A stretch of 64,000 nt of DNA. It comes from Sphingomonas sp. FARSPH. GTDB taxonomy: Bacteria; Pseudomonadota; Alphaproteobacteria; Sphingomonadales; Sphingomonadaceae. The notes under the pieces were generated by a model that was not told the origin of the DNA, ran no database searches, and saw only the letters and a list, made by a program, of their open reading frames with translations. Positions 1 through 9,391 of the stretch are shown here, in pieces; the stretch's first letter is position 1, and each line of letters begins with the position of its first letter. Location: assembly GCF_003355005.1 (NCBI RefSeq), contig NZ_CP029985.1:2285001-2349000 (forward strand), read 5' to 3'. A program made the translations under genes and the position numbers.

Positions 1-28
1 CTTCGCGGGCATGACGGATGAGGCTTCA

Positions 29-1081
29 TCAGGCGGCCGTGCCCACCGCCGCCGCGGCGCTCGCGAAACCGTCGCGGGCGAGCAACGCGTCGAGGTCGCG
101 CAGGATGCGCGCCGGCAGGCCGGGGCCCTCATAGACCAGCGCGCTATACACCTGCACCAGGCTCGCGCCGGCGCGGATGCGGGCATAGGCCTCCGCCCCG
201 CTGTCGATCCCGCCCGCGGCGATCAGCGGCAGCGCCGCCCCCGTCGCGGCGCGAAAATCGGCGAGCCGCGCCCTCGCGAGCGGTGCGAGCGGTGCGCCCG
301 ACAGGCCGCCCGTCTCGCCCTTGCCGGGGGAGGACAGGGGCGGGCGGCCGGTCGTCGTGTTGCCGATGATGATCGCATCGACGCCGTGATCGATCGCCGC
401 GCGCGCGACCCCGTCGATGCCCGCGGCATCGAGGTCGGGCGCGACCTTCAGGAACAAGGGCGTCGCGCGCTTCACACCCGCGCAGGCGGCCAGCAGTTCG
501 GCGAGCGCCGCGCCATGCTGCAGATCGCGCAGGCCCGGCGTGTTGGGGCTCGACACGTTGATCGTGACATAGTCGGCGTGGCGCGCGGCTGTGGTGACGC
601 CCGCGACGTAATCGGCGACGCGGTCGCCCGCATCCTTGTTCGCGCCGACGTTGATGCCGATCAGCGCCGGGACCCGCCGCCCCTTCCCCCGCCGCCTCGC
701 CGCCCGGACGTTGGCGAGCCCGGCGGCGAGACCATCGTTGTTGAACCCCATGCGGTTGATGACGCCGCGGTCGGCGACCAGCCGGAACAGCCGCGGGCGC
801 GGATTGCCCGCCTGCGGCAGGGGGGTGAGCGTCCCGATCTCGACGCTGCCGAAGCCGAGCGCGGCGAGACCGTCGATCGCCTCGCCGTTCTTGTCGAGAC
901 CGGCGGCAAGGCCCACGGGATTGGGAAAAGCGAGACCCGCGACACGCGTCGCCAGCCGCGGAAAGGCGTCCGCGCGCACCCCGCCGGGCAACCGGCCGCG
1001 CAAGCGTAGCGCTGCGATCGTCAGGCCATGGGCGCGCTCCGGATCGAGCTTGAACAGCAGCGGGCGAGCGGCATAGGTCAT
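29..1081 (-). CDS. pyrD: Dihydroorotate dehydrogenase (quinone), class 2
   Basis: Oxidises dihydroorotate to orotate in UMP synthesis, using FMN and passing electrons to membrane quinone. The protein is 350 residues, normal for class 2. Visible motifs are FPNPVGLAAGLDKN (52-65), NRMGFNN (109-115) and NVSSPNTPGLRDLQ (175-188), which carries the serine used as catalytic base in class 2 enzymes, followed by GNTTT and an AAGGI phosphate-binding segment. The first 45 residues form the helical quinone-side extension that separates class 2 from cytosolic class 1. I chose the ATG at 1081 rather than one 18 bases upstream because the protein then begins with the usual short lead into RPLLF. It is divergent from the SUF regulator with a 167-base spacer between them. 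Confidence 0.95.
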   Translation of the reverse strand: MTYAARPLLFKLDPERAHGLTIAALRLRGRLPGGVRADAFPRLATRVAGLAFPNPVGLAAGLDKNGEAIDGLAALGFGSVEIGTLTPLPQAGNPRPRLFRLVADRGVINRMGFNNDGLAAGLANVRAARRRGKGRRVPALIGINVGANKDAGDRVADYVAGVTTAARHADYVTINVSSPNTPGLRDLQHGAALAELLAACAGVKRATPLFLKVAPDLDAAGIDGVARAAIDHGVDAIIIGNTTTGRPPLSSPGKGETGGLSGAPLAPLARARLADFRAATGAALPLIAAGGIDSGAEAYARIRAGASLVQVYSALVYEGPGLPARILRDLDALLARDGFASAAAAVGTAA

Positions 1082-1165
1082 GGCCACGCGCCTTCGCATC
1101 GCGTCCGGGCCGGTTCAAGCGTTTCGCACGTGCCATCCCGTCCACGCTGATCGGTTTTTCCGCGG

Positions 1166-1193
1166 TTGACCTGTGGCCCCGAACGCCTATCTG
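1166..1193 (+). promoter_or_regulatory. Possible sigma-70-type promoter of the suf operon
   Basis: TTGACC (1166-1171) and TATCTG (1188-1193) are separated by 16 bases, 56 bases before the regulator's ATG. The -35 match is good and the -10 match moderate. This is inference from consensus only. Confidence 0.35.
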
Positions 1194-1196
1194 GCC

Positions 1197-1219
1197 AATC
1201 GGAACGATTTTGTCCGATT
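1197..1219 (+). promoter_or_regulatory. Inverted repeat, candidate autoregulatory operator of the Rrf2 regulator
   Basis: AATCGGA (1197-1203) and TCCGATT (1213-1219) form a perfect 7-base inverted repeat with a 9-base AT-rich spacer. It sits just after the possible -10 box and 30 bases before the regulator's start codon. This is where an autorepressing Rrf2-family protein would be expected to bind. The dyad is seen; its role is inferred. Confidence 0.45.
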
Positions 1220-1248
1220 TGCGACGCGTTCGCAACTGGAAAGGAACG

Positions 1249-1696
1249 ATGCGGCTCTCCAGCCTCGCCGATTATGCGGTCGTGTTGATGACCGCCGCCG
1301 CGCGCCTGTCGGACGCGGGGCGGCTCAACGCGACGCGCCTGGCGGAGGAGACGGGGGTGCCGTTGCCCACCGCGCAGAAACTGGTCAGCCGGCTGTCGGC
1401 GGCGGGGCTGCTCGCCAGCGCGCGCGGCACCGGCGGCGGCGTCGCGCTGGCGCGGCCGGCGGCGGCGATCAGCCTTGCCGACATCGTCGAGGCGGTGGAG
1501 GGCCCGATCCAGATGACCGCCTGCGTTGACGGCGCCGCGCTGGATTGCGCGATCGACCATCAGTGCCACGTCAAGCCGCATTGGGGCGTCGTCAACGCCG
1601 CGGTGCGCGGCGCATTGGCCAACGTCTCGCTGGCCTCGCTCAGCGGCGCAGCCTCCCCTTCGGCTTCCAACAGGACCCCGGCCTTCGCCGGGGCGG

Positions 1697-1704
<8 letters not shown>
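1249..1704 (+). CDS. Rrf2/IscR-family transcriptional regulator of the SUF operon
   Basis: Winged-helix regulator expected to sense Fe-S status and control the downstream suf genes. Residues 1-85 form the Rrf2 winged helix. Cysteines at 92, 100 and 106 (spacing C-x7-C-x5-C) match the [2Fe-2S] ligand region of IscR/SufR-type members. The ATG at 1249 follows AAGGAAC and gives the family's usual MRLSSLADYA start; a longer reading from 1210 adds 13 unconserved residues. The last 15 or so codons run through a GC-rich palindrome (1676-1693), so the C-terminal tail appears to come from a repeat rather than the family. The stop overlaps the start region of sufB, implying coupled translation. Confidence 0.88.
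1676..1693. repeat. Palindromic (REP-like) unit at the 3' end of the regulator gene
   Basis: CCCCGGC and GCCGGGG with a CTTC loop form a perfect 7-base-pair hairpin. The same 18 bases occur within 54127-54144. Here the unit lies inside the coding sequence and encodes part of the regulator's non-conserved tail. Confidence 0.7.
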
Positions 1705-3165
<1,461 letters not shown>

Positions 3166-3169
<4 letters not shown>

Positions 3170-3402
3170 TTGAGGCTGCTCTCTACATTTTGTTCTTCGC
3201 CGCGGTGGCGAGCTTTATGTGGTGGCGCTTCTACGTGTCAGTCCGGGATAAGATCGCAATTGTTAAATGGGCGAGATACTCTCGGTCCGACGAGCCGATT
3301 GTTTATTGGTTTTCGACGTCGATGATGATGATAGGAGCTTTGCTCACGTCATTGATCGCAGTGATTTTTGGATATGGCCTGTTCGCGGGCTTCATCGGAT
3401 AA
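3166..3402 (+). CDS. Small two-helix membrane protein inside the suf operon
   Basis: A 78-codon ORF from GTG 3166, whose GTGA overlaps the sufB stop, ending five bases before sufC. It predicts two transmembrane helices (about residues 4-22 and 48-75) joined by a charged loop with the sequence RDKIAIVKWARYSRSDEP. I do not recognise the family. Base composition is clearly more AT-rich than the neighbouring suf genes. Support for coding is the start/stop overlap, the good fit between sufB and sufC and the clear hydrophobic pattern; against it are the weak start codon and small size. It resembles a recently acquired cargo ORF more than a SUF component. Confidence 0.5.
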
Positions 3403-3406
3403 GAAG

Positions 3407-4246
3407 ATGCTCAAGATTGAAAACCTCCACGCCGAGATCGACGGCAAGCCAATTCTCAAGGGCCTCAGCCTCACCGTCAACGCGGGCGAGATCCATGCGA
3501 TCATGGGCCCGAACGGCGCGGGCAAGTCGACGCTTGGCTACGTCCTCGGTGGCCGTCCCGGCTATGAGGTGACCGAGGGCTCGATCCTCTTCCGCCCCAC
3601 CGCCGTCACCCCGGCCTTGAGCCGGGGTCCCGCTTCTTCGGGCGCGGGCGAGGAAAGCGGGACCCCGGATCAAGTCCGGGGTGACGATGAATGGATCGAC
3701 CTGCTCGCCCTCGAACCCAATGAACGCGCCGCCGCCGGCCTGTTCCTCGGCTTCCAATACCCGGTCGAAATCCCCGGCGTCAGCAACGTCCAGTTCCTGC
3801 GCGAGGCGCTCAACGCCCAGCGCGCGACCCGCGACGAAAAGCCGCTGTCGGGCGCCGAATTCCTGAAGCTCGCCCGCGCGCAGGCGGCGTCCCTGGAGAT
3901 GGACGCCGAGATGCTCAAGCGCCCGGTCAACGTCGGCTTCTCCGGCGGCGAGAAGAAGCGCAACGAGATGGTCCAGATGGGCATCATCGACCCCAAGTTC
4001 GCGATCCTCGACGAGACGGATTCCGGCCTCGACATCGACGCGCTGCGCATCGTCGGCGACGGCATCAACCGCATCATGCGCAAAGCCGACAAGGCGGTGC
4101 TGCTCATCACCCACTATCAGCGCCTGCTCGACTACGTGCGGCCCGATTTCGTCCACGTCCTCGCCGACGGCCGCATCGTCCGCTCGGGCGGCCCCGACCT
4201 GGCGCGCGAATTGGAACGCGAAGGCTATGCGGGGGTCGTTGCGTGA
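3407..4246 (+). CDS. sufC: Fe-S cluster assembly ATPase SufC with an in-frame repeat insertion
   Basis: SufC is the ABC-type ATPase that drives the SufBD scaffold. Walker A GPNGAGKST is at 34-42, the signature is SGGEKKRNEM, Walker B is FAILDETDSGLDID and the switch histidine lies in ITHYQRLL; all look intact. The protein is 279 residues against about 248 for the family. The excess lies at residues 67-93, between GSILF and IDLLALEPNER, and is encoded by an 81-base double palindrome of 27 codons that keeps the frame. In ordinary SufC this is a short surface turn between the first strands and the Q-loop region (GFQYPVEIPGVSN), which fits tolerance of the insert. ATG 3407 gives the normal MLKIENLHA start; a TTG upstream is less likely. 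Confidence 0.95.
   Translation: MLKIENLHAEIDGKPILKGLSLTVNAGEIHAIMGPNGAGKSTLGYVLGGRPGYEVTEGSILFRPTAVTPALSRGPASSGAGEESGTPDQVRGDDEWIDLLALEPNERAAAGLFLGFQYPVEIPGVSNVQFLREALNAQRATRDEKPLSGAEFLKLARAQAASLEMDAEMLKRPVNVGFSGGEKKRNEMVQMGIIDPKFAILDETDSGLDIDALRIVGDGINRIMRKADKAVLLITHYQRLLDYVRPDFVHVLADGRIVRSGGPDLARELEREGYAGVVA
3605..3685. repeat. REPIN-like double palindrome inserted within sufC
   Basis: Two 31-base arms (3605-3635 and 3655-3685) are inverted copies of each other with two mismatches, around a 19-base spacer. Each arm is itself a hairpin: CCCCGGC/GCCGGGG in the left, CCCCGGA/TCCGGGG in the right. The two inter-arm mismatches are compensated within each hairpin. Total length is 81 bases, exactly 27 codons, with no stop in the sufC frame. 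Confidence 0.85.
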
Positions 4247-4620
4247 TCTTGCTCGCGCTTGCGATCCAGGCGGTGACGCCCGCACCCGCGCCTGAGAGCG
4301 ACATCGTCGTCATTGGGCGCAAGCTCGACGCGTGGCGGTCGAAGCTAACCTCCGAGAAGGGGCGCGTGACCTGCGTCACAAAGGTATCGACCGGCGACGC
4401 CGAGATCGACGCGATCGGCTGCACCGTGATGACCGAATGCTTTCCTAAGTCGCGGTCTGCGTTCGAAGCAACCACTGCGAAGGGCCTTTCGCGCGGTGAG
4501 CGCAAGCGGCTGATGACGGTCGCCGAGCAGGCGATGCTTGCCTGTGTGATGCCGCGCCGCGACGAACTGGTCGGCGATTTGGTGGCGCGTCGCCGTGCGG
4601 TGGAAGGGCGGGGGGCATGA
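4243..4620 (+). CDS. Small secreted protein of unknown function in the suf operon
   Basis: A 125-residue protein from GTG 4243, overlapping the sufC stop, and ending in an ATGA overlap with sufD. Residues 1-14 look like a short signal peptide (MILLALAIQAVTPA). The remainder is hydrophilic, with the segment DIVVIGRKLDAWRSKL and four cysteines (in VTCVT, IGCTV, TECFP and LACVM), a number that could form disulfides after export. Sphingomonad genomes have many short secreted proteins containing the IVVTGR-like phrase, but I cannot name a family. Double overlap with sufC and sufD makes translation likely. An exported product is odd within a cytosolic Fe-S assembly operon. Confidence 0.7.
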   Translation: MILLALAIQAVTPAPAPESDIVVIGRKLDAWRSKLTSEKGRVTCVTKVSTGDAEIDAIGCTVMTECFPKSRSAFEATTAKGLSRGERKRLMTVAEQAMLACVMPRRDELVGDLVARRRAVEGRGA

Positions 4621-5678
4621 GCCTGATGGAATTTCCCACCACCCGTGACGAGGCGTTCCGCTGGGCCGACATGCCCGCGCTGGAGGCGGCGCGCGCGCTG
4701 CCGTCGACGACCGCACCGATCCCGGAGCCGATCCTCACCGACGCCGTCCGGCTGGTCTTCGTCGACAGTTTTCTGGTCGACGAGCCGGCCGGCCTCGGCA
4801 TCGCGGCCACGACGCTTGCCAGCGATCATCCGCTCGCGCGCCACGCGGCGGGGCAGGGCTATGCGATCACGCTTCCTCCCCGCAGCGTCACCCGGATCGA
4901 GATCGTCCGCGCCAATGCGGGCGGCGACAGCCATACGCCCATCAGCATCACGATCGGCGAGGATGCCGTCCTCACTTTGGTCGAGACGTTCACCGGCGCC
5001 GGCTGGACCAACACGCTGACCCGGTTCGATCTGGGCACGGGCGCACGCGCGATGCGCGCGGTGCGGATCGTGCAGGACGCCGGCTTCGTCTCGACACGCG
5101 ACGAGGTGACGATCGCGCGGGCCGCCAGCTTCGTCTCGGTCGCGCTCGGCGCCACGGCGGCGGGCACGCGGCTCGACGCGGCGCTGACGCTCAACGGCGA
5201 CGGCGCCTATGCCGAACTCGGCGGCGCGCTGCTGACCCGGGGCGACCAGCGCCAGGAATGCGCAGTGCGCGTCCGCCACGCCGCGCCCAACGGGCAGAGC
5301 CACCAACTGTGGCGCGCGGTCGCGGCGGATCGTTCCACCGCCAGCCTCGTCGCCGCGGTCGAGGTCGCGCGCGACGCGCAGAAGACCGATGGCGAGCAGA
5401 GCCTGCGCGGCCTGCTGCTGCAACGCTCGGCGACGGTGAATTTGAAGCCTGAACTGGAGATTTTCGCCGACGACGTGAAGTGCGCGCACGGCGCGACGGT
5501 CGGCGAACTCGACGCCCGCGCGCTCTTTTATATGCAGAGCCGCGGCATCCCAGCAGCCCGCGCCAAGGCGCTGCTGACGCGCGCCTTCGTCGCCGACGCG
5601 CTCGATCGCATTGCGGACCAGGCGGTGCGCGAGGTGTTCGCGGCGGATGCGGATGCGTGGCTGGAGCAGGCGTTGTGA
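4617..5678 (+). CDS. sufD: Fe-S cluster assembly protein SufD
   Basis: SufD pairs with SufB and SufC to form the assembly scaffold. The protein is 353 residues. The N-terminus is divergent, as is usual, while the C-terminal beta-helix is recognisable through LRGLLLQRSATVNLKPELEIFADDVKCAHGATVGELD, shown here as positions 262-298, followed by ALFYMQSRGI. The histidine in CAHGATVG corresponds to the conserved SufD histidine at the SufB interface. Start ATG 4617 overlaps the stop of the preceding gene as ATGA. After sufD the coupling breaks: a pair of inverted palindromes separates it from sufS. Confidence 0.93.
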   Translation: MSLMEFPTTRDEAFRWADMPALEAARALPSTTAPIPEPILTDAVRLVFVDSFLVDEPAGLGIAATTLASDHPLARHAAGQGYAITLPPRSVTRIEIVRANAGGDSHTPISITIGEDAVLTLVETFTGAGWTNTLTRFDLGTGARAMRAVRIVQDAGFVSTRDEVTIARAASFVSVALGATAAGTRLDAALTLNGDGAYAELGGALLTRGDQRQECAVRVRHAAPNGQSHQLWRAVAADRSTASLVAAVEVARDAQKTDGEQSLRGLLLQRSATVNLKPELEIFADDVKCAHGATVGELDARALFYMQSRGIPAARAKALLTRAFVADALDRIADQAVREVFAADADAWLEQAL

Positions 5679-5694
5679 TGGTGGGCGCAACAAA

Positions 5695-5793
5695 GCCCCT
5701 CCCCCTTAGGGGAGGGGTAGGGGTGGGGGCCGCCGCTGCCGGTCTCGGTGAGACACGCCCCACCCCTTCCCCCTCCCCTAAAGGGGAGGGGCT
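5695..5793. repeat. Inverted pair of C/G-rich palindromes between sufD and sufS
   Basis: Two hairpins, CCCCTCCCC-CTTA-GGGGAGGGG (5696-5717) and CCCCTCCCC-TAAA-GGGGAGGGG (5770-5791), lie in opposite orientation. Their flanking GGGGTGGGG and CCCCACCCC segments also pair. A single unit of the same type follows sufT. There is no U-tract, so the element looks like a dispersed repeat or mRNA-stability structure, not a classic terminator. Confidence 0.8.
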
Positions 5794-5847
5794 TGAAGAG
5801 CTACGTACCTTCCACTTCGTCCACTTCCGCGGTGCCGGAGCCCTCGC

Positions 5848-7056
5848 ATGACCGCCGCCGAAGCCCCGCTCGACGCACTCGCCGACTTCCCCGCCATCCC
5901 GCAGGGCTGGGCGTATCTCGACACCGCCGCGACCGCGCAGAAACCGCAGGTCGTCGTCGACGCGATCGCGCGCGCCTATGGCGAGACCTACGCGACGGTG
6001 CACCGCGGGGTGTACCAGCGTTCCGCCGACATGACGGTCGCCTATGAGGCGGCGCGGCGGAAGGTCGCGGACTTCATCGGCGCCGGTTCGCCGGACGAGA
6101 TCGTCTTCGTGCGCGGCGCGACGGAGGGGATCAACCTCGTCGCGCAATGCTGGGCGGCGACGCAGCTCAAGGCGGGCGACCGCATCCTGCTTTCCGCGCT
6201 GGAGCATCACAGCAACATCGTGCCGTGGCAGATGGTGGCCGAGCGCATCGGCGCGGGCATCGACGTCGTGCCGCTAACCACGGATCATCGTATCGACCTC
6301 GACGCGATGGCGCGCATGCTGACGCCGCAGCACAAGCTCGTCGCGCTGGCGCACGTCTCCAACGTGCTCGGCTCCGTCCTCGACGTGACGCGCGCGACGC
6401 AGCTGGCGCATGATGTCGGCGCGAAAATCCTGCTCGACGGGTGCCAGGCGGCGGCGCGCATCGCGCTCGACGTCGCGGCGATCGGCTGCGACTTCTACGT
6501 CTTTTCCGGCCACAAGCTCTACGGCCCGACCGGCATCGGCGTGCTGTGGGCGCGGCCCGAACTGCTCGATGCGATGCCGCCGTGGCAGGGCGGCGGGTCG
6601 ATGATCGACCGCGTCACCTTCGCGCGCACCACCTACGCGCCGCCGCCGGGGCGGTTCGAGGCGGGGACACCGCATATCGTCGGTGCGCTCGGCCTCGCCG
6701 CCGCGATCGATTATGTCGAGGGGATCGGGCTTACCCGCATCCACGCGCACGAAACGGCGCTGGTCCGCGATGCCCGCGCGGCGCTGTCGTCGCTCAATTC
6801 GGTCCGCCTGGTCGGGCCGGAGGATGCGGCGGGCATCGTCTCCTTCACGGTCGAGGGGGTGCATCCGCACGACGTCGGCACCATATTGGATGAAGGCCGG
6901 GTGGCGATCCGCGCGGGGCATCATTGCGCGCAGCCGCTGATGGAGACGCTGGGCGTCGAGGCGACCGCGCGCGCCAGCTTCGGCGTCTACAATGGGCCGC
7001 AGGATATCGCGGCATTGGTGCGCGGCATCGAACGCGTCACGCGGATTTTTGGGTAG
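5848..7056 (+). CDS. sufS: Cysteine desulfurase SufS
   Basis: PLP enzyme that takes sulfur from cysteine and supplies it to the SufBCD scaffold. The protein is 402 residues. Lys223 in SGHKLYGPTGIG is the PLP Schiff-base lysine and Cys360 in RAGHHCAQPLM is the persulfide cysteine, in the short-loop context of group II (SufS-type) desulfurases. HHSNIVPW and LDGCQAA are other PLP-pocket motifs. It starts with ATG 5848 after the repeat region. No SufE or SufU partner gene is visible in the window, so the sulfur relay protein must be encoded elsewhere. Confidence 0.95.
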   Translation: MTAAEAPLDALADFPAIPQGWAYLDTAATAQKPQVVVDAIARAYGETYATVHRGVYQRSADMTVAYEAARRKVADFIGAGSPDEIVFVRGATEGINLVAQCWAATQLKAGDRILLSALEHHSNIVPWQMVAERIGAGIDVVPLTTDHRIDLDAMARMLTPQHKLVALAHVSNVLGSVLDVTRATQLAHDVGAKILLDGCQAAARIALDVAAIGCDFYVFSGHKLYGPTGIGVLWARPELLDAMPPWQGGGSMIDRVTFARTTYAPPPGRFEAGTPHIVGALGLAAAIDYVEGIGLTRIHAHETALVRDARAALSSLNSVRLVGPEDAAGIVSFTVEGVHPHDVGTILDEGRVAIRAGHHCAQPLMETLGVEATARASFGVYNGPQDIAALVRGIERVTRIFG

Positions 7057-7065
7057 GAACGACGA

Positions 7066-7521
7066 ATGAGCGACACGATCCGGGTCGAAGAGGTGGAGGC
7101 GGTGTCGCCGCCGCCGCGCGCGCGCGTCGAGGATGCGGCCGGCGAACCGCGCCAGCGCGATTACCTGAGCGGCTTCCTCCAGCAGCAGCCCGCGGGCGAC
7201 GCGGCGCACGAGCCCGGCGGCGCGCTGTACGAAAGCGTGATCGACGCGCTGAAGGAAATCTACGACCCCGAAATCCCGGTCAACATCTACGACCTCGGGC
7301 TGATCTACGGCGTCGAAATCACCGCCGACGGCCATGCCGCGGTGATGATGACGCTGACCACGCCGCACTGCCCGGTCGCCGAATCGATGCCGGGCGAGGT
7401 CGAGTTGCGCGTCGGATCGGTCCCCGGCATCGCGATCGCGGACGTCAACCTCGTCTGGGACCCGCCCTGGGACCCGCAGAAGATGTCGGACGACGCGAAG
7501 CTCGAACTCGGGATGCTGTAA
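7066..7521 (+). CDS. sufT: SUF accessory protein SufT (MIP18/DUF59 family)
   Basis: A 151-residue MIP18-family protein thought to help Fe-S maturation or cluster transfer. The DUF59 domain occupies about 55-150, with DPEIPVNIYDLGLIY, the TTPHCPVAESMP loop carrying the conserved cysteine, and VWDPPWDP near the end. The first 50 residues are a divergent, charged, probably disordered extension (VEAVSPPPRARVEDAAGE). It follows sufS by nine bases and is therefore co-transcribed. Confidence 0.92.
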   Translation: MSDTIRVEEVEAVSPPPRARVEDAAGEPRQRDYLSGFLQQQPAGDAAHEPGGALYESVIDALKEIYDPEIPVNIYDLGLIYGVEITADGHAAVMMTLTTPHCPVAESMPGEVELRVGSVPGIAIADVNLVWDPPWDPQKMSDDAKLELGML

Positions 7522-7529
7522 CGAACAAG

Positions 7530-7565
7530 CCCCTCCCCTTCAGGGGAGGGGTCGGGGTGGGGGCG
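7530..7565. repeat. C/G-rich palindrome between sufT and sufA
   Basis: CCCCTCCCC (7530-7538) pairs with GGGGAGGGG (7543-7551) around a TTCA loop and is followed by GGGGTGGGGG. It is the same unit as those at 5696 and 5770, here in single copy. Confidence 0.75.
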
Positions 7566-7639
7566 CCGCAAGCGACATGCTCTGCAAGGCTCTTCCCACC
7601 CGCTGCGCCCCGGAGGAAGGGGCCTGGAGAAGAGACGAG

Positions 7640-7990
7640 ATGACCACGCTACGTCAGCGGCCCGCGCCGCTCATTCTGACCCCGAACGCCGAGGCGCGGA
7701 TCGCCGCGCTGATGGCCCGCGCCCCTGAAGGCGCGACGGGCGTCAAGCTGTCGACCCCGCGCCGCGGCTGTTCGGGCCTCGCCTATTCGGTCGATTACGT
7801 CACCGACGCCAAGCCGTTCGACGAGAAGATCGAGACGCCGGGCGGTACGCTCTACGTCGACGGCGGGTCGATCCTCTATCTCGTCGGATCGACGATGGAC
7901 TGGGTCGAGGACGATTTCACCGCGGGCTTCGTCTTCGCCAACCCCAATGCCAAGGGCGCGTGCGGGTGCGGGGAGAGCTTTACGGTCTAG
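7640..7990 (+). CDS. sufA: A-type Fe-S carrier protein (SufA/IscA family)
   Basis: Carries Fe-S clusters from the SUF scaffold to target proteins. The protein is 116 residues from ATG 7640, which follows GGAGAAGAG; an upstream start at 7577 would read through the palindrome-flanking spacer and is rejected. The three ligand cysteines of the family are present: Cys44 in RRGCSGLAY, and Cys108 and Cys110 in ACGCGESF. It is the last gene of the operon, and a long palindromic element follows between it and the convergent GNAT gene. Confidence 0.93.
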   Translation: MTTLRQRPAPLILTPNAEARIAALMARAPEGATGVKLSTPRRGCSGLAYSVDYVTDAKPFDEKIETPGGTLYVDGGSILYLVGSTMDWVEDDFTAGFVFANPNAKGACGCGESFTV

Positions 7991-7997
7991 GCGCGCT

Positions 7998-8092
7998 CAC
8001 CCTCACCCTTCCGGCGCTTCGCGCCTCCCTCCCTCTCCCGCTGGGAGAGGAAAGGGGCCCATCGCCGAAGGCGATGGGAAGGGTGAGGGTGG
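7998..8092. repeat. Composite palindromic element between convergent genes
   Basis: The ends pair through CACCCTCACCCTTCC and its complement at 8077-8091. Inside are smaller hairpins: GGCGC/GCGCC, CTCTCCC/GGGAGAG and CCCATCGCC/GGCGATGGG. The element fills the gap between two stop codons and could serve as a two-way terminator. A related element is at 59457-59600. Confidence 0.8.
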
Positions 8093-8093
8093 C

Positions 8094-9248
8094 CTACAGC
8101 GCCTTCTCGTACACCACGTACGTCTTGTTGACCCGGCTCTGGATCGTCTCGGCGATCGATCGCATCCCCTGATTGTCCTCGAGAATCCAGCCGATCTCGC
8201 CGCGGCTCGCGCCGTAATGCGTCACCGAGGCGCGGCGGATGTATTCGATCATCATGAAGGCGAGCTGGCTCGCCATCCGCGACGATTGCAGCTCCTTGAC
8301 CACGCCCATCAGCGGCACGCGCATCGTGCGCACCTTGGGCCTGCGCAGCCACAAAAGCAGCTTCGCCCAGCCGAAGGGCAAAAGGCTGCCGTTCAGCGGC
8401 TTCAGCGGCTCGTTGAGGTCGGGCAGCGTGATCATGAACGCGACCGGCTTGCCGTCCAGTTCGGCGATGCGGATCAGGTCGTTGAACACGATCGGCTTCA
8501 GCTTGACGCCAACGTCCTTGATCTCCGGCGGGGTGAGGGGCACGAAACCCCAGTTCGCTTCCCAGGCATCGTTCAGGATCGACAGGATGATCGCCGCCTC
8601 TTCCTCGAACTTGGTCTTGTCGACCTCGCGGATCCGGATGCGCGGATTGCTTTCGCCCGACTTGATGATCCGCTTGACGATCGGCGGGAACTCCTGCGTG
8701 ATGTCCAGCTCGTACGTGTAGAGCGTCTTGGCCGCGGCATAGCCCGCGCGCTCGATCCACCCCTGATATTCCGGGCGCGCATGGCCCATCATGATCGTCG
8801 GCGGATGGTCGAACCCCTGCACAAGCAGGCCCGGCTCTTCCCAGATCGATTGCGAGATCGGGCCGAGCGCGCGCGTCATGCCCTGCTCGCGCAGCCAGCC
8901 TTCCGCCCTGGCGAGCAGCGCGACGAAGATGTCCTCGCGTTCCGCATCCATCAGCCCCCACTGGCCGGTGCCGGGGCCGAAGCCCTGTTCGGCGGGCATG
9001 GCCAGCGCCAGCGTGTCGATATGCGCGGAGATGCGCCCGACGACGCGGCCCTCCTGCTCGGCGAGGAACAATTGCGCCTTGGCATGGCTGTACCAGCCGT
9101 TCTTTTCCGGCGTGATTAGGCCGAGCGCCTCGCCCTTCAGCGGCGGCACCCAGTTGGGATCGTCGCGGTACAGACGGAAGGGCAGGTCGACGAAGGCCTT
9201 GCGGTCCTTCTTCGTCACCACGGGCCTGATCGTGAAGTCGTTCGCCAT
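8094..9248 (-). CDS. GNAT-fold acetyltransferase-like protein, substrate unknown
   Basis: A 384-residue cytoplasmic protein with an acyl-CoA N-acyltransferase fold. It opens MANDFTIRPVVTKKDRKAFV and continues with FRLYRDDPNWVPPL, then a family-typical segment around ARAEGWLREQGMTRALGP and QSIWEEPGLLVQGFDHPP. The family is common in alphaproteobacteria and usually annotated only as an N-acetyltransferase (YghO-like); no substrate is established to my knowledge. It is transcribed toward sufA and ends two bases after the composite palindrome, so it is unlikely to belong to the suf operon. Its start region faces the desaturase at 9392. Confidence 0.75.
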   Translation of the reverse strand: MANDFTIRPVVTKKDRKAFVDLPFRLYRDDPNWVPPLKGEALGLITPEKNGWYSHAKAQLFLAEQEGRVVGRISAHIDTLALAMPAEQGFGPGTGQWGLMDAEREDIFVALLARAEGWLREQGMTRALGPISQSIWEEPGLLVQGFDHPPTIMMGHARPEYQGWIERAGYAAAKTLYTYELDITQEFPPIVKRIIKSGESNPRIRIREVDKTKFEEEAAIILSILNDAWEANWGFVPLTPPEIKDVGVKLKPIVFNDLIRIAELDGKPVAFMITLPDLNEPLKPLNGSLLPFGWAKLLLWLRRPKVRTMRVPLMGVVKELQSSRMASQLAFMMIEYIRRASVTHYGASRGEIGWILEDNQGMRSIAETIQSRVNKTYVVYEKAL

Positions 9249-9391
9249 TATGTCCTCCCTCCGGCGCGTCAGCCTCTAGCATCGCAGGCCGATTTGACGA
9301 GTGACTATTGCGTCATCACTGATCGGAAAACTCGCGGATGCCGCCGGTTTCGCGCCTGTAAATGCCACGCTGTCGCCACTATCTGCAGGCA

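Noticed and set aside
3605..3685. Possible CRISPR-like or riboswitch structure in the suf region
   Set aside because: The repeats are inverted hairpin pairs, not direct repeats with unique spacers, and no cas gene is present. No array was found anywhere in the window.
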